Shown here in pieces: positions 11,006 through 21,420 of a DNA stretch of 64,000 nt (position 1 is its first letter; each line of letters opens with the position of its first letter). Origin of the DNA: Prorocentrum cordatum (lineage: Eukaryota > Sar > Dinophyceae > Prorocentrales > Prorocentraceae); the NCBI GenBank assembly GCA_963575745.1, contig CAUYUJ010010480.1, positions 270,230 through 334,229 of the forward strand. Direction: 5' to 3'. The translations under genes and the position numbers were made by a program. The notes beneath the pieces were generated by a model, which had not been told where the DNA came from, made no database searches, and worked only from the letters and a program-made list of their open reading frames with translations.

Positions 11006-11140
11006 TGTGTGTGTGACTATTTGCTTGAAACGAGCCTGGCCCTGAGCCCGGCCCTCGCTGTCCGGATGCCGCCCAGACCTCCCTTCATCAGATGCTCTCT
11101 TTTGACACCACTAGAAGCCTATCAGTCTTCGCTGTTAGGT

Positions 11141-11554
11141 AAAACGGGGTCTCTAAGTGGATGTCCACATGGATCACATATGGCCTAACCTAGCTTCTAA
11201 GTGGGCTGCATATGCCCTGAATAGTTTGGGTGGGGTCGCTATGTGGGCGGAGCCCACTTAACTTGGATCCCACCTCTTTAAAGCAGATTGCGGTTCTCAC
11301 CCAATCCTTAGTAATGCTGGGCCACATTTGAGCCACCTTCGCATCCACTTGTAATCCCCCTCAGCGCCGCCTGCGGCCATGCAAAGGGGAGTTCTTCTTA
11401 CGCTGGGGGGCTGAGGTGGCCCAGCACTGGTTCAAATCAGCAGGGAGGGGGGAGCCGGGGCCCCACCTCCTCGCCACGACTGGACGCGGCTCGAAGCACC
11501 TGTTAGTTTCGACCTGAGGTGGAGGGTTTCTCCGAAGGGCTTAGGCGACCCGTC
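11141..11554. other. no gene recognised
   Basis: Contains a possible diverged partner of 15440-15620 (CATATGGCCTAACC.., GTGGGCGGAGCCCACTTA). No gene or RNA supported. Confidence 0.45.
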
Positions 11555-11695
11555 CTCCTCCTCCGCCTTCTTCCCCTCCTCCTCCTCCTCCGCCTCCTCT
11601 TCTTCCTCCTCCTCCTCCTCCTCCTCCTCCTCCTCCTCCATCTCCTCCTCCCCTCCCCATCCTCCACCTCCTCCTCCTCCTCGGGTCGCCTACGG
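11555..11695. repeat. CTC/CTT pyrimidine tract
   Basis: Imperfect CTC triplets interrupted by CCG, CTT and CCAT; a long polypyrimidine strand. Confidence 0.85.
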
Positions 11696-11750
11696 CCCCG
11701 GGGGAAACCGTGCGACCCGAGGACAGGTCTGAGGACTGACTTCGCGGATA

Positions 11751-12571
11751 CCCACCAGCCCATGAAGAAACGATCTCCAGGCGAGCTGCTTTGATCTGGG
11801 AAGTGGAGAAGCGTGTAGTGGAACAGCCGCCTTGGAAACGTGTTGGGGACGCAGAAACGGCGGGAACAGGAGCAGGAGCAGGAGGAGGAGGAGGAGGAGC
11901 GGAAGAAGGAGGCAGGTGGAGAATGAGGAAGAGGAGGGACGAGGCAGGAAGGAAGGAAGCAAGGACGGAAGGAAGGAAGAAAGGACCGGACGAGGACACT
12001 AATTAAGGATGAGGAGTCGTTTTTTTTGGATTTGTTGTTGCAAGAGATCCTTGGCGGACTCCTGGGGCCATCATGGGGGCCCTCTTGGAATCCTTCGGGG
12101 GAGGCCGTCTCGAGGCCCTCTTCGGCCCCTCTTGGAGCTCTCTTGGGCCATCTTAGGGCCATTTTAGGGCCATTTTAGGGCCATCGTGGGGCCTCAAGAA
12201 CCCATCGGATGTCAAAGGCGAGGAGGCAAGCACATTGATTTCCCAAGGTTTTTGAGACATGCTGGCCTCTTGGAGGGTGCCTCGGAAGGCTCGGAGAGCA
12301 CTTGGAACCATTGTGGAGCGGTCTTGGAGGTATGCCGGAAGCTATTTTGAGCCATCTTGGGACGCCTTGAGGCATCTTGGAGGCCACGTTGCAGCATGTG
12401 GGGCGCTCTTGGCACCATCTCGGACCAAACAGGGCCCTCTGTCACCTCGGCCCACTCCCCGTCCAGGCCCCGGGGAGGGGGTAGGGGGAGGGGTACCCCC
12501 CCTCCCGAGCAAGGGATGGCAGAGAGAAGAGAACGACTCGTCATGCCACCTTCGCCCACAGGGCTGGTGGG
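11751..12571. mobile_element. CCCACCAGCCC-family TIR element, complete copy
   Basis: Left end CCCACCAGCCC (11751-11761) and right end GGGCTGGTGGG (12561-12571) are perfect inverted complements 821 bp apart. Interior: a purine-rich block, then degenerate GCCTCTTGG-type repeats, then a G-rich block and GTCATGCCACC. The copy at 24619 follows the same plan. No coding gene. Confidence 0.7.
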
Positions 12572-12897
12572 ATTTGCTCTCATCTTCTTGTCTTGACCCT
12601 TCGTCTTTGGGCTTATTTCGCTCAGATCCCCCAGCCGCCTCCAAGAAGGCAGGGAGGGAGGAGGAGGAGGGAACGTTTCGCGGTCGAGGGTCGAGGTTTT
12701 CGGGCATGATCGTCGGTTCTCGGCGGTTGCCCAGCCTCGGGATGCTCTCCCGCAGCCGAGAGCATTCCCGGGTTGCCCGGATCGTCCCGAACGGCCGCCA
12801 AAGAGTCGAGTCACGACCCGAAATCCAGGGGGCAACGCGGGGGGAATTGGGGCCTGCAGGGGGGGAGACGCATCGGCCCCCGATCGCCCATTGATTG

Positions 12898-13105
12898 CCG
12901 ATAGCCAGGCGATGGCAGACACGGATCAATGGGGGCGTGGATTAGCGACGGGCCCCGTTTCCATGGGGAATCGCGGATTTCCGCCGCCGAATGAGCGGCG
13001 CCGGCCGTATTTTGGGGAGGGCATCCTCCCCCGATCCATGGATTTGGTGACCGCGCGCCAAATCCATGGGTCGCTAATCCATGTTTGCGCCCCCCCGAGA
13101 TAGGG
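12898..13105. repeat. local duplication, copy 1
   Basis: Aligns to 13461-13625: CCAGGCGATGGCA, GGGGGCGTGGATTAGCGA, AATCGCGGATTTCCGCCG, then CATGTTTGCGC. Copy 1 has an extra stretch with CCAAATCCATGG palindromes. Confidence 0.8.
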
Positions 13106-13244
13106 GCCCGATGGCCCACCCCGCCCAGGAATGTGCGGATTCGCTCTCGGGGGCCTATCGCCGATCTACCGGCGATGCACCGCCGACTCCAGGTCGGTGT
13201 TCCCCCCCTGAGGTGGTCCCCTTTTGATCTGATCCCCCCTCGGC

Positions 13245-13425
13245 TATACGTAAGCCCAGATGCCCGACGATCTGTTTTTTGTTCACCCTTGGGGGTAAGA
13301 TGAAGTCGGGCCTGTCCCTCTACAGAAGGAATATCCCCTGTAGGGGGACGGGCCCGACCTAAGGCTATACGTAAGCCCAGATGCCCGACGATCTGTTTTT
13401 TGTTCACCCTGGGGTGTAAGAGTGA
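13245..13425. repeat. duplicated flank around a minimal MITE
   Basis: A ~55-bp segment (GGCTATACGTAAGCCCAGAT .. TTTTTTGTTCACCC) occurs at 13243-13300 and again at 13363-13420, on either side of the 60-bp MITE at 13303-13362. Much longer than a usual target-site duplication. Confidence 0.8.
13303..13362. mobile_element. minimal 60-bp MITE, only two TIRs
   Basis: GAAGTCGGGCCTGTCCCTCT and the inverted end CTGTAGGGGGACGGGCCCGA are joined with only AGGAATAT between. The interior of the full ~155-bp family is absent. Confidence 0.85.
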
Positions 13426-13460
13426 CCTTTCGCCCGAGTGGCCTTTGGTGCAGGGCCACT

Positions 13461-13625
13461 TTGCCAGGCGATGGCAAACATGGATCAAGGGGGCGTGGAT
13501 TAGCGATGGGTCCCGTTTCCATTGGGAATCGCGGATTTCCGCCGCCGAACGAGGCAGCACAGGCTGTTTTGGGGGAGAGCACCCTCCCACGATCCATGTT
13601 TGCGCACCCCCGAGAGTGACCCTTC
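13461..13625. repeat. local duplication, copy 2
   Basis: Partner of 12898-13105, shorter by an internal deletion. Confidence 0.8.
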
Positions 13626-13753
13626 GCCGGAGTGGCCGTTGGTGCAGGCCCACTTCGGTCCCCCGGGCTCTGAATCTGATGCGACAGCAGCGGCTTGCGC
13701 GCTTGGAGTTGGCTACCCCGCGCCCCCCGAAAGCTGCACATCAAAGGTCACTC
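13614..13753. mobile_element. short TIR element GAGTGACCCTT, copy 1
   Basis: Left end GAGTGACCCTT, right end AAAGGTCACTC, complementary at 10 of 11 positions, 140 bp apart. Related sequences are at 14369-14505 and 20850-21195, sharing TTGGCTTGCGCGCTT-like, CCCCCGAAAGCTGC and TTGCC(C/T)AGGG blocks. Confidence 0.55.
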
Positions 13754-13801
13754 TTGCCTAGGGCCTACGGTCATTCTTGTGTGTAGCCGACCCTCTCTCC
13801 G

Positions 13802-13806
13802 TCGTT

Positions 13807-13857
<51 letters not shown>

Positions 13858-13873
13858 CACGTCGTCGTCGTCG
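13802..13873. repeat. GTC trinucleotide tract
   Basis: About 23 GTC triplets, broken once by CAC. Confidence 0.9.
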
Positions 13874-14368
13874 AGGATCCATGGGTTTCCAATCTTTTTG
13901 GGCTTACGGGAGGTCTCCTCGTCGCCGCGGCTGGATCTGTCTCGAAATTTTGGCCCGAAAGCGCCCCAGGAAAAGCCCGGGCGTTGATTTTGTGCACCCA
14001 ACCCAGTCCCCCTCGCTTCGCGAAAACATGTGCACGGACGGTTTTTGCTTGTTTGCGGCCTCTCGGGGAGATCGACCCTGAGATCCGGCGCGTCGACAGA
14101 ACCGCAGCGGGTGGTCTGGCACCAGTTCTGGCCTCTGGAGGCGGGTGCTCGTCGGACGGGGCTGGGGCGAGGATGATCCGTTCCAGAGCGTTCTGGATCG
14201 CTCTCAGGAGCGTGCCTGAACGCTCTGAGGAGTCCGCCTCCTGCAGAGCCGCTGGATCTGTGAGATTCTCGATCTATCCTCACCCGACTTTCTCCTCGCC
14301 CTGGCCTTGTTTTACATCGGGGCCGACAGCAGGGGCTCGGGGTGAAGAAGATCTTCGACTGCACGTAC

Positions 14369-14505
14369 GAGTGACCCTTCGCCGGAGTGATGCGGGCCCA
14401 CTGGGGTCTCCCGACCGCCGAGCGCGATGCGGTAGTAGCGCTTTGCGCGCTTGTGTTTGCTCCCCTGCTGCACCCAGAGGGCCGCCCACCCAAGGTCGCT
14501 GTTGC
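14369..14505. repeat. short TIR element GAGTGACCCTT, diverged copy 2
   Basis: Begins GAGTGACCCTTCGCCGGAGT like copy 1 and contains GCGCTTTGCGCGCTTGTG and AAGGTCGCTGTTGCCCAGGG. The right TIR is degraded. Confidence 0.5.
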
Positions 14506-14789
14506 CCAGGGTCATTCTTTCGGCGGCGCGCGAGGGGGGCCGGTGAGAAGGAGAAGCTCGCCGCACGCTTCTTGCATTCAGCCGAGGGCCCAGGAGCCAG
14601 GCGCGGTCGTCGTCCCGAGGCCATCCGAGGCCTGAGGCCAGCGGGCCCCCCGGGGCTCCTCGCCGTTGCCGGAATCCTCGGGGCCCTCCGCGGGCCCGGG
14701 GGCCATCACCAGAGCAGCTCGCCCACGGGACAGCCCCAGAGCCCAGGACATTGGCTGCCTCGATGCGCCCGTCTGGACGCGCAAGACGT

Positions 14790-14920
14790 GCCGTGCTCAG
14801 CACGTCCGTGACCATACTTTGCGTGCTGGCTCAGCGCATCGGCCCGCGTTTTGGCGGACTCATCGCGTCGGACCTGCGTTGTCAGTCTTCGTGTTGAGCT
14901 CCGTGTCGGGGCAGCTAGGT
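14790..14920. repeat. dispersed repeat, copy 1 (partner at 27975)
   Basis: Shares CGTGCTCA, CGTCCGTG, TTTTGGCG, the GCGTCGGAC / GTCGGACC motif and GAGCTCCGTGTCG in order with 27975-28110. Confidence 0.6.
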
Positions 14921-16355
14921 TAAGTCCAGGACCTGACATCCGAGCTCGCTGCTCCTTAGGGCCTTCTTCGGTCGTTCCTCTGGGCGCTCCTGGTGCACCC
15001 AGTCCTCGCGTCGTAGTCGAACAAGATGGCGCAGAGGGTTCTCGGCCCTTGTCGGCCCTCGGGAGCCCTTGCCGATCTGTGGATCTGTGGGGCCGTGAAC
15101 CAAGACAGTTCGGTCACGATGAACCCGTGGATCCTGGCGTCGCTTTTTTTGCGTCGGTCGATTTCACCCAGGTTCGGGCCCAGGGACCCTCGCGCGAGTC
15201 GATCTGGATTCTAGACAAATAGATATTCATTCATTCATATATTTATATACAGATGTACATGTACATCTATTCGTGTAAAGATACGTTCGCCCTCGTTCTG
15301 TGTCCCTCTGTCGTCCCTCTGGGGCCCTGGCTGGGGCCCCAGGGCCGTCAAACAACAATTCGGGCCGAGAAAACCGAAAACCGCCCCCCCCCCCCCCACT
15401 TGAATCACTGCGGTGGGTGCTAAGCGGATAGGAGAGTTCTAAGTTAATGTCAAGGTTGGTTAGGCCTGGCCAAGCATATGTCATGAGGGGGTTGTATGTG
15501 CCCTAACTGGCTTACGGGAGGGGTAAATATTCGGGCCAAGTGGGTTCCGCCCACTTAGCGGGGTTATCGAACCTACCCAAGCCACTCATGGCATGTGTAA
15601 CCCATTTACGAACCAGGTTAGGTCAGATATAATCCACTTTAGTGTCCACTTCGAACCCTCTATCCACTCAGTACCCCCTGCGGTCATCCGAGTACGACTG
15701 CCCCGGAGACCTTTTTCGCTCATGCTCGGTTCCAGGCGCCCTCGCGGGGCGATCTGGCTCGATACAATCCGCAGAATGTCGAGGTCCAGGGTTCCAGTCG
15801 CGATGTTCGAACGGTCTTGCATCTTTTTGGCGACCTCGGTTCTCGAGGGAGTTGGGCCTTCAGATGTTTCCTTTGTTTCAGGAGGTTGTCCGTCCTCGGG
15901 GTGCGTTCCAGCAGCCGCGCCTCACCGAGACCGTTCTAGGGTTGCTCAGGCTTCCAGCGTCCCGAACGGCCTCCGGATGCCTGAGCAACAACAATCGATG
16001 CCGGTTGTTTTGTTGGTTGATTGTTTTCTTTTTTTGTGTGTATCCGTAGGGGCTTCGCCCCCTGCCGCCGGCCCCCTCTCTTCCGTGACGGGATATCTCA
16101 GTGTCGCGTCGGTGCGTCTCGGTATTGCATTGGCGCATCTGGGAACATCATGCGGGGGCGGAAGGAATCATCAGCGCATATTGAAACGTTGGCGTTATCG
16201 AGGATGCCTACGGCGAATCACCGCCGCCCCCTGCCTTTTGAAATCGCCCATGTAGCCGAGCGTTGTGACAAGAGCTCCGCCAAGCTATCGGACCATGTGT
16301 TCCCCCAACCGTTGTGGAAACCGTTCGGGGAACACTTGGGGGAGGATGGCGTGGA
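14921..16355. other. no gene recognised
   Basis: Holds ATTC and ATGTACATGTACAT microrepeats at 15227-15270, a C-run at about 15383-15398, and a possible diverged partner of 11155-11290 at 15440-15620. Open frames show no domain I recognise. Confidence 0.5.
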
Positions 16356-16359
16356 CGAT

Positions 16360-18700
16360 CAGGAGGAGGAGGAGGAGGAGGAGGAGGAGGAGGAGGCATC
16401 TTGGGAGCCTCTGGGGACACTCTAGGGGCCTCCTGGGAGCTTCCTGGGAGCCTCTTGGAGGCATCTTGGGGGCCTCCCTGGGCCTCTTTGGGGCTTCTCG
16501 GGGGCCTCTTCGGCAGTCTCAGAACATTCCTGGCCCGTCTGACGCCGTCGGAAGTCGTCTTGGGGGCCTCTCTGGGCCGACTTGAAACCCTCTTGGGGTG
16601 CTCCAGGGCCGACTTGGCGGCCATCTTGGGCGTCTTGGAGGCCTCTTGGGCCGTCGTTGGGCCCACTTGACGCCGTCTTGGGGGCCTCTTGGGCCGTTCT
16701 GGGGCCATCCTGGAACCCTTTCGGGCGATCTTGTGGGACTCTTGGGCCGTCTTGGGACGTCGGAAGGCCGAACAGAAGCAAATGCCCAAATTCTTCAAAC
16801 ACTTGAGGCAAATCCATGATTTTGGCCTCTTCGGGCCTTCGTGGAGGCCCTCTTGGAGGTCTCTTGGGCCGTCGTGGAGACCTCTTGGGGGCCTCTTGTG
16901 CCGTCATGGCGGTCTTGGTGGGCTCCTAGCCCCTCTGACGTTGTCGGAAGCTGCCTTAGGGCCTCCCTGGGCCGACTGGGGGCCCTCTTGGGGTGCTCCA
17001 GGGCCATGTTGGAGGCCATCTTTGGCGTCTTCGCGGCCTCTTAGGCCGTCTTTAGGCCCTCTTGGGGCGGTCTTGGGGGCCTCTTGGGCCGTTCTGGGGC
17101 CGTCTTGGAGGCCTCTTGGGCGATCTTGGGGCAATCTTTGGGGGCTCTTGTGCCGTCTCGGGCCGTCGGAAGGCTGAAAAGAAGCAAACGCCCAAATCTT
17201 TCAAACACCAAATGAAACTCAATGACTTGGCCCCTTCGGGCCTTCGTGGAGGTCCTCTCGGAAGCCTCTTGGGCCGTCTTGGAGGCCTCATGAGGGCCTC
17301 TGGGGCCTTCTTGGACCGTTGTGGGGGCTTCTTGGGCGGACTTGGAGGCATCTCGAACCCTCTTGGGCCGTTTTGGAGGCCATCTTGGACCATCTTGGGC
17401 GAATTTGGAGGCCATCTTGAGCCAACATGGCCATGTTGGAGGCCATCTTGAGCCGTCGGGGCCATCTTCGCTGTCTTGGAGGCCTTCTTGGCCGTCTTGG
17501 AGGCATCTTGGAGGCCATTTTTGGCGTCTTCGGCGCCATCTTGGGCCGTCTTGGGCTCTTCTTGGGGCCCTCTTGGGGGCCTCCTGGGCTGTCATGGCGC
17601 TATCTTGGAGCCCTCTCTGGCGCTCTTGGCACAATGTTTGGGACATCTTTTTACGGCCGTCTTGGGCCGTCAGAGAGCTGATAAGAAGAAAATGCAAAAA
17701 TCATTCAACAACCTAAGGAAAAGCAATGATTGTTGCCCTTTCGGGCCTTCCTGGAGGACGTCTTGGAGGCCTCTTGGGGGCCTCTTGGCCAGTCGTAGGC
17801 CATCTTGGAGCCATCCTGGGCCGTCTTGGAGGCTTCTTGGACGAACTTGAAGGCATCTTGGACTCTCTCGGGCCGTCTTGGAAGCCATCTTGGACCATCT
17901 TTGGCGACTTGGACGTCATCTTGGGCCCTCTTGGAGGCCATCTCGGGCCAACGTGACCATCTTAGAGGCCATCTTGAGCCGTCTTGGAGAATTTGTTTTG
18001 GATGTTGGGGTGGTTTATGCTGCCTTGTGCAGCATTTCGGGTGGGCTTCGGGACGGCCCGAAGCCCCAGGGAGTTTTTCGAAAAGAACCAGCATCGAAAG
18101 GATGTAGCACGCCGGGTACCCCTGTGGCAAGCCAACAGGGGGCGGCGGAGCCTAGTGGCCTTCGGCCCATCGGGCTACCTTGCCTGGGTTGTGGGTCTGA
18201 GGCCTCTTGTATATGTGCCGGGATGTCGTGGGGAGCCCATTGGAGGCCTCTTGGAGGCGGTTTGGGCGCCTCTTGGGGGTCTCTAGGGGCCTCGTGGGGT
18301 ATCTTTTGGGTCTCCCGGAGGCCTCTTGGGCGCGTCGTGGGCGCCTCTTGGGGCCCCTTGGCTGCCTCTTGGGGCCTCCCGGAGGCTTCTCGCGATACAG
18401 CATAGAATTTTCGGCTCGTGGTCCCTTGCTTGGGCACCTCTTGGGGCCCTCTTGGGCTGTCTTGAGCGCTCCTGGGGCCACTTGGAGCCCTCTTGGGCCG
18501 CCTCGGGGCCCTCTTGGAGGCCGCTTGGGCTGTCTTGAGGCGGTCTTGGGAGCTTCTTGAGCCGTCTTGGAGCGGCGGAGAGCCGAACATGCGAGAAGGC
18601 CAACATCCTTCAAACATGTTAGTGTAATAGTCCGTTTTGGCCTCTTGGGAATCTCTCGGGAGGCCTCTTGGAGCGCTCTTGGGGCCTCTTGGGGCCCTCT
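16360..18700. repeat. CTTGG-rich satellite with higher-order structure
   Basis: Opens with a GGA tract (16361-16396), then over 2 kb of degenerate 9-15 bp units such as GGCCTCTTGG and GCCGTCTTGGAGG. Four less repetitive spacers (near 16757, 17162, 17668 and 18567) share GGCCGAA(C)AGAAGCAAA and AATCTTTCAAAC-like blocks; the first three are followed by TTCGGGCCTTC(G/C)TGGAGG. All long frames on both strands are repeat translations. Confidence 0.8.
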
Positions 18701-18768
18701 TGGGCCGCCTGGGAATCACCTTCGGGCGCCTTGGAGCACTCTTATCGGCTTCGGCCATGCGAATACGG

Positions 18769-18985
18769 TGTAATTTGCAAAGGTGAATGGCTTCGGGGAC
18801 GCGGGCATTCTGTACTTTACTACAAGGGGTTGTTGCCTCGGGGACGGCAGCATCGGATAATTTGCATGGGTTTGTTGCCCCAGAGAAGCAAACATTGTAT
18901 AATTTACGATGGTGTGTGGCCTCGAGAACGCAAGTATCGTTTAATTTACAAGGGATTCTGGCCTCGTAGGCGCGAATCTCACGTA
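18769..18985. repeat. ~43-bp tandem repeat, five units
   Basis: Each unit runs TAATTT(G/A)CA..GG, then TGGCCTCG.GAACGC-like, then GCATCG. Units are well diverged. Confidence 0.75.
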
Positions 18986-19241
18986 TCTTTACGTGTCCTA
19001 CGCCCCCCATGAATTCCGAGAACGCGATCCGGGCGTGGTAGCTGGGTGGTTTGGGGCTCCCCCCCTTCACGCGGACTTCAACAGCTGCAGTAGGATGCAG
19101 AAAGTATGGCCGTCAAAAGTTGGCTCAGGATGGAGAAAGCGGGCCCCAGGGAAAGGGGCGAGGCCTCCAGGGGGACCCCGTTTTGTTGGACAGAGCGATA
19201 CGTCGGAGACGCCTCCGTCACTGCGTGTTGGGATACTTCTG

Positions 19242-19392
19242 TTAACTCGGGCACGTCCCTCTACAGGAGGAACGTTCGAGAATTGCTAAACATAGTATGG
19301 GGGCGATGTTTCGTGCTCGTTTGGCGATTCTTTATGTTTGTATGTTTTTCATTTTTCCTGAACGCGCCTGTCGAAGGACATGCCCGGCCCAA
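19242..19392. mobile_element. MITE, GGCCTGTCCCTCTACAGG family, diverged full length
   Basis: Left end TTAACTCGGGCACGTCCC, TCTACAGGAGGAACGTTC; right end CGCCTGTCGAAGGACATGCC. The internal GGGCGATGTTT block is kept. About 150 bp. Confidence 0.75.
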
Positions 19393-20044
19393 TGCTTGTG
19401 CCTCTGTTCTCCCTGCCCCCGGGGGGGGGGGCCCGACCGACGGCAGGGGCGGGCCCCGGTGTCGCGAACGGGCGGGCAGCTTCCCCAGGACTGCCAGCCA
19501 GCCGCCCGCCCAGGCCCCGAGGATGACTCGGGGGGGCCTCGGCCAGTCGAGGCCCCTCCGGAGAGACGCGGCTCTTCGCCCTCCTGGGGGCTGCAGGCCC
19601 CCACGGGCGCCCGCGCGGCCGCGGCTGTGCTCGCCTCGGAGTCTGGGCCGAGACGCTCGGTTCGAGCCCTCGTGCGGCCCCGCCAGCGGCGTTCAAGGTT
19701 GGACGCCGCGGGCGACCCATAATCGTCCGATGTGGAACGATGTGGACGTTTCGGAAACGCCCGATCGTTCCAGGTTGAACGATCCCCGCGGCGTCAGGAA
19801 CCAGCGCCAGGGTCGACACGACACGAACCTGCCGTAGCCCTTCCCAGGACACGAACCTGCCCGCTCCCGCCGCCCGCCCCGCGGGGGGAAATGGGGCCTC
19901 CCCCCGCGAGGCGGGCGGCGGCGCGGGCCATGCCGGCGGCGCGGGCGCCGCCGGGGTCAGGCGAGAGCGCGCGCCGGCGTGTGCGGGGGCTTGAGGGCCG
20001 TGGCGGCCCACAGGGTGTCGAGGTTCAAGCAGCGGCGAAGCGTC
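19393..20044. other. no gene recognised
   Basis: Very GC-rich. Frames here are open on both strands but show only Arg/Pro/Ala-rich composition. No supported gene. Confidence 0.5.
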
Positions 20045-20250
20045 CTGGCTCGCCTGCCTACCAAAGAGTGTTCTAGGAACCTCTTGTGGTTTGCACGAAA
20101 CGCTCTTAGAACATTTCTGGCCGATCTTGTTTTGTTTAACGCACCGGGTCTCATGTTGTGAGAACAGTGTTCTTGTTCTTAGAACATTCTTGGGTTCTAC
20201 GAACATGTCGTGAGAGGCCTATAGGAATGCCCGGACGGTCGGTCTCTGCT
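20045..20250. repeat. dispersed repeat, copy 1 (partner at 63337)
   Basis: Shares GAACCTCTTGTGGTTTGC, TTAGAACATTTCT, GTTCT.AGAA and GGCCTATAGGAATGCC with 63337-63545, about 205 bp. GAACATT / TTCTTAGAA blocks give internal symmetry. Confidence 0.75.
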
Positions 20251-20254
20251 GAAG

Positions 20255-20500
20255 AGGTGTCGAGGTGTCGACGTGTCGATGGTTCGAGGCATCGAGGATC
20301 GAGGCTCGAGATCCGAGCGTCGAGCGTCGAGGATCGGGGATCGATGGTTCAAGATTCGAGATGTCGAGGTCCGAGGATCGAGGATCCAGGTTCGAGGGCC
20401 GAGGATCAAGGATCCAGGCTCCAGAAACGAGGGTCCAGAGTCGAGGTTCTAGGCCTCGAGGATCGAGGGCCTGCCTTCGAGGGTCCAGGCTCTCGGGCGT
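20255..20500. repeat. GATCGAGG / GGTTCGAGG degenerate repeat
   Basis: Units of 7-10 bp such as GAGGATCGAGG, GTGTCGA and GGTTCGAGG run in tandem. Confidence 0.75.
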
Positions 20501-20649
20501 TTTGGGGGGACCTCCCGGGCCTCCCTATGGGGGGCGTTCGCGTCGCCACGGCCGGATATCCGCCCCGAAGCGTTGGGTCGGAGCGACCCCCGGGGAGGGG
20601 TTCGGGGCCTGGCACCGGGGCCGGGGACGGGCGGGGGCGCAGGCCTGTC

Positions 20650-20844
20650 TCGGGTCGGGCGAAAGGGGGGGATTGGGAAAGGGGGGGTTACGAAATTTGC
20701 TGCATGCAGCTGGTTTCGGCCTCACCGAGGGGCTCATTCCTCGATGCATAGCCGCCTCCGGCGCCGGGAGGCGCCGGGAAAATCAGCTACGCGAGCTGAT
20801 TCTCAAACCCCCCCTTTGCTATCCCCCCATTTCGCCCGACCCGA
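20650..20844. mobile_element. short element with perfect 15-bp TIR
   Basis: TCGGGTCGGGCGAAA (20650-20664) and TTTCGCCCGACCCGA (20830-20844) are perfect inverted complements. Homology continues inward through GGGGGG.. and CCCCCC.. blocks to about 40 bp. An inner perfect 8-bp hairpin AATCAGCT/AGCTGATT lies at 20781-20801. A 195-bp non-coding element. Confidence 0.8.
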
Positions 20845-20849
20845 CTGTC

Positions 20850-21195
20850 AGAGTGACCCTTTGCTGGGGCGACCCTGTGCAATGGACCTAGGAGTTTTTC
20901 TTTGGGTGGAGGGCAGAAGGGTGAAGTCTGAGATGCCGTTTCGATAGATTCTCGAGGCTTGGATCTGCATGCGGTAGATCGAGAGACGGACTGTTTTTCG
21001 AGGTGCCGAAGCCCATATGGATTTCACCCTGAGCCCTCCACCCTAAGAAAAAAGCTCAGGTGGAGGCCCCTTCAGCACTGGTTGGCTCGCTTGGATTGGC
21101 TGGAGTTGGCCTCACCCGCGGGCCCCCCAAAGCTGCGCACCAGAGCTCGCTCTTTCCCAGGGCCGCCCTTGCGTGCAGCCGACGGGCTCACTGGA
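20850..21195. repeat. GAGTGACCCTT element, diverged copy 3
   Basis: Starts AGAGTGACCCTTTGCTGGGG directly after the preceding TIR element and ends with CCCCCCAAAGCTGCGCACCA and CTTTCCCAGGG, parallel to 13614-13765. Carries extra sequence in the middle. Confidence 0.5.
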
Positions 21196-21325
21196 GGGGT
21201 GAATGCCTGGCCTCGCTGCTGGGGGCGTCGGAGGTCGGGATGAGATGGGTGGAAGGAAGGGGTGCTGGGTGGGAGGATGACGGGGACGAGGAGGATGACG
21301 GAATATTCGGGAGGGAGAATGGATG

Positions 21326-21420
21326 AAGCAGGGAGGAGGAGGAGGAGGAGGAGGAGGAGGAGGAGCAGGAGGAGGAGGAGCAGGAAGAGGAGGAGGAGGA
21401 GAAGGAGGAGGAGGAGGGTA
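21326..21420. repeat. GGA trinucleotide tract
   Basis: GGA triplets with GCA and GAA interruptions, purine-rich on the plus strand. Confidence 0.9.

Larger units (their letters stand above)
9015..11140. mobile_element. satellite-bearing TIR element, copy B
   Basis: Left end TATCCCGGCAAAGCA then ACCTAACAGCGA (9030-9041); right end TCGCTGTTAGGT (11129-11140), a perfect inverted complement. GTAGAATTCTGCTGTTCTCG follows the left end here and in copy C. Interior: a 1.4-kb CAGCCT array, a seven-unit 73-bp array, then GCCCAGACC and AGAAGCCTATCAG shared with the other copies. Confidence 0.75.

Noticed and set aside
11400-11440. GGTTCAAATC resembling a tRNA T-arm
   Set aside because: No matching acceptor, D-arm or anticodon arm upstream at tRNA spacing.
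16208-18613. Arg/Pro/Lys-rich minus-strand frames (PKRPPRRPQDGP-type)
   Set aside because: Translations of the CTTGG satellite; overlapping alternatives exist in every frame.
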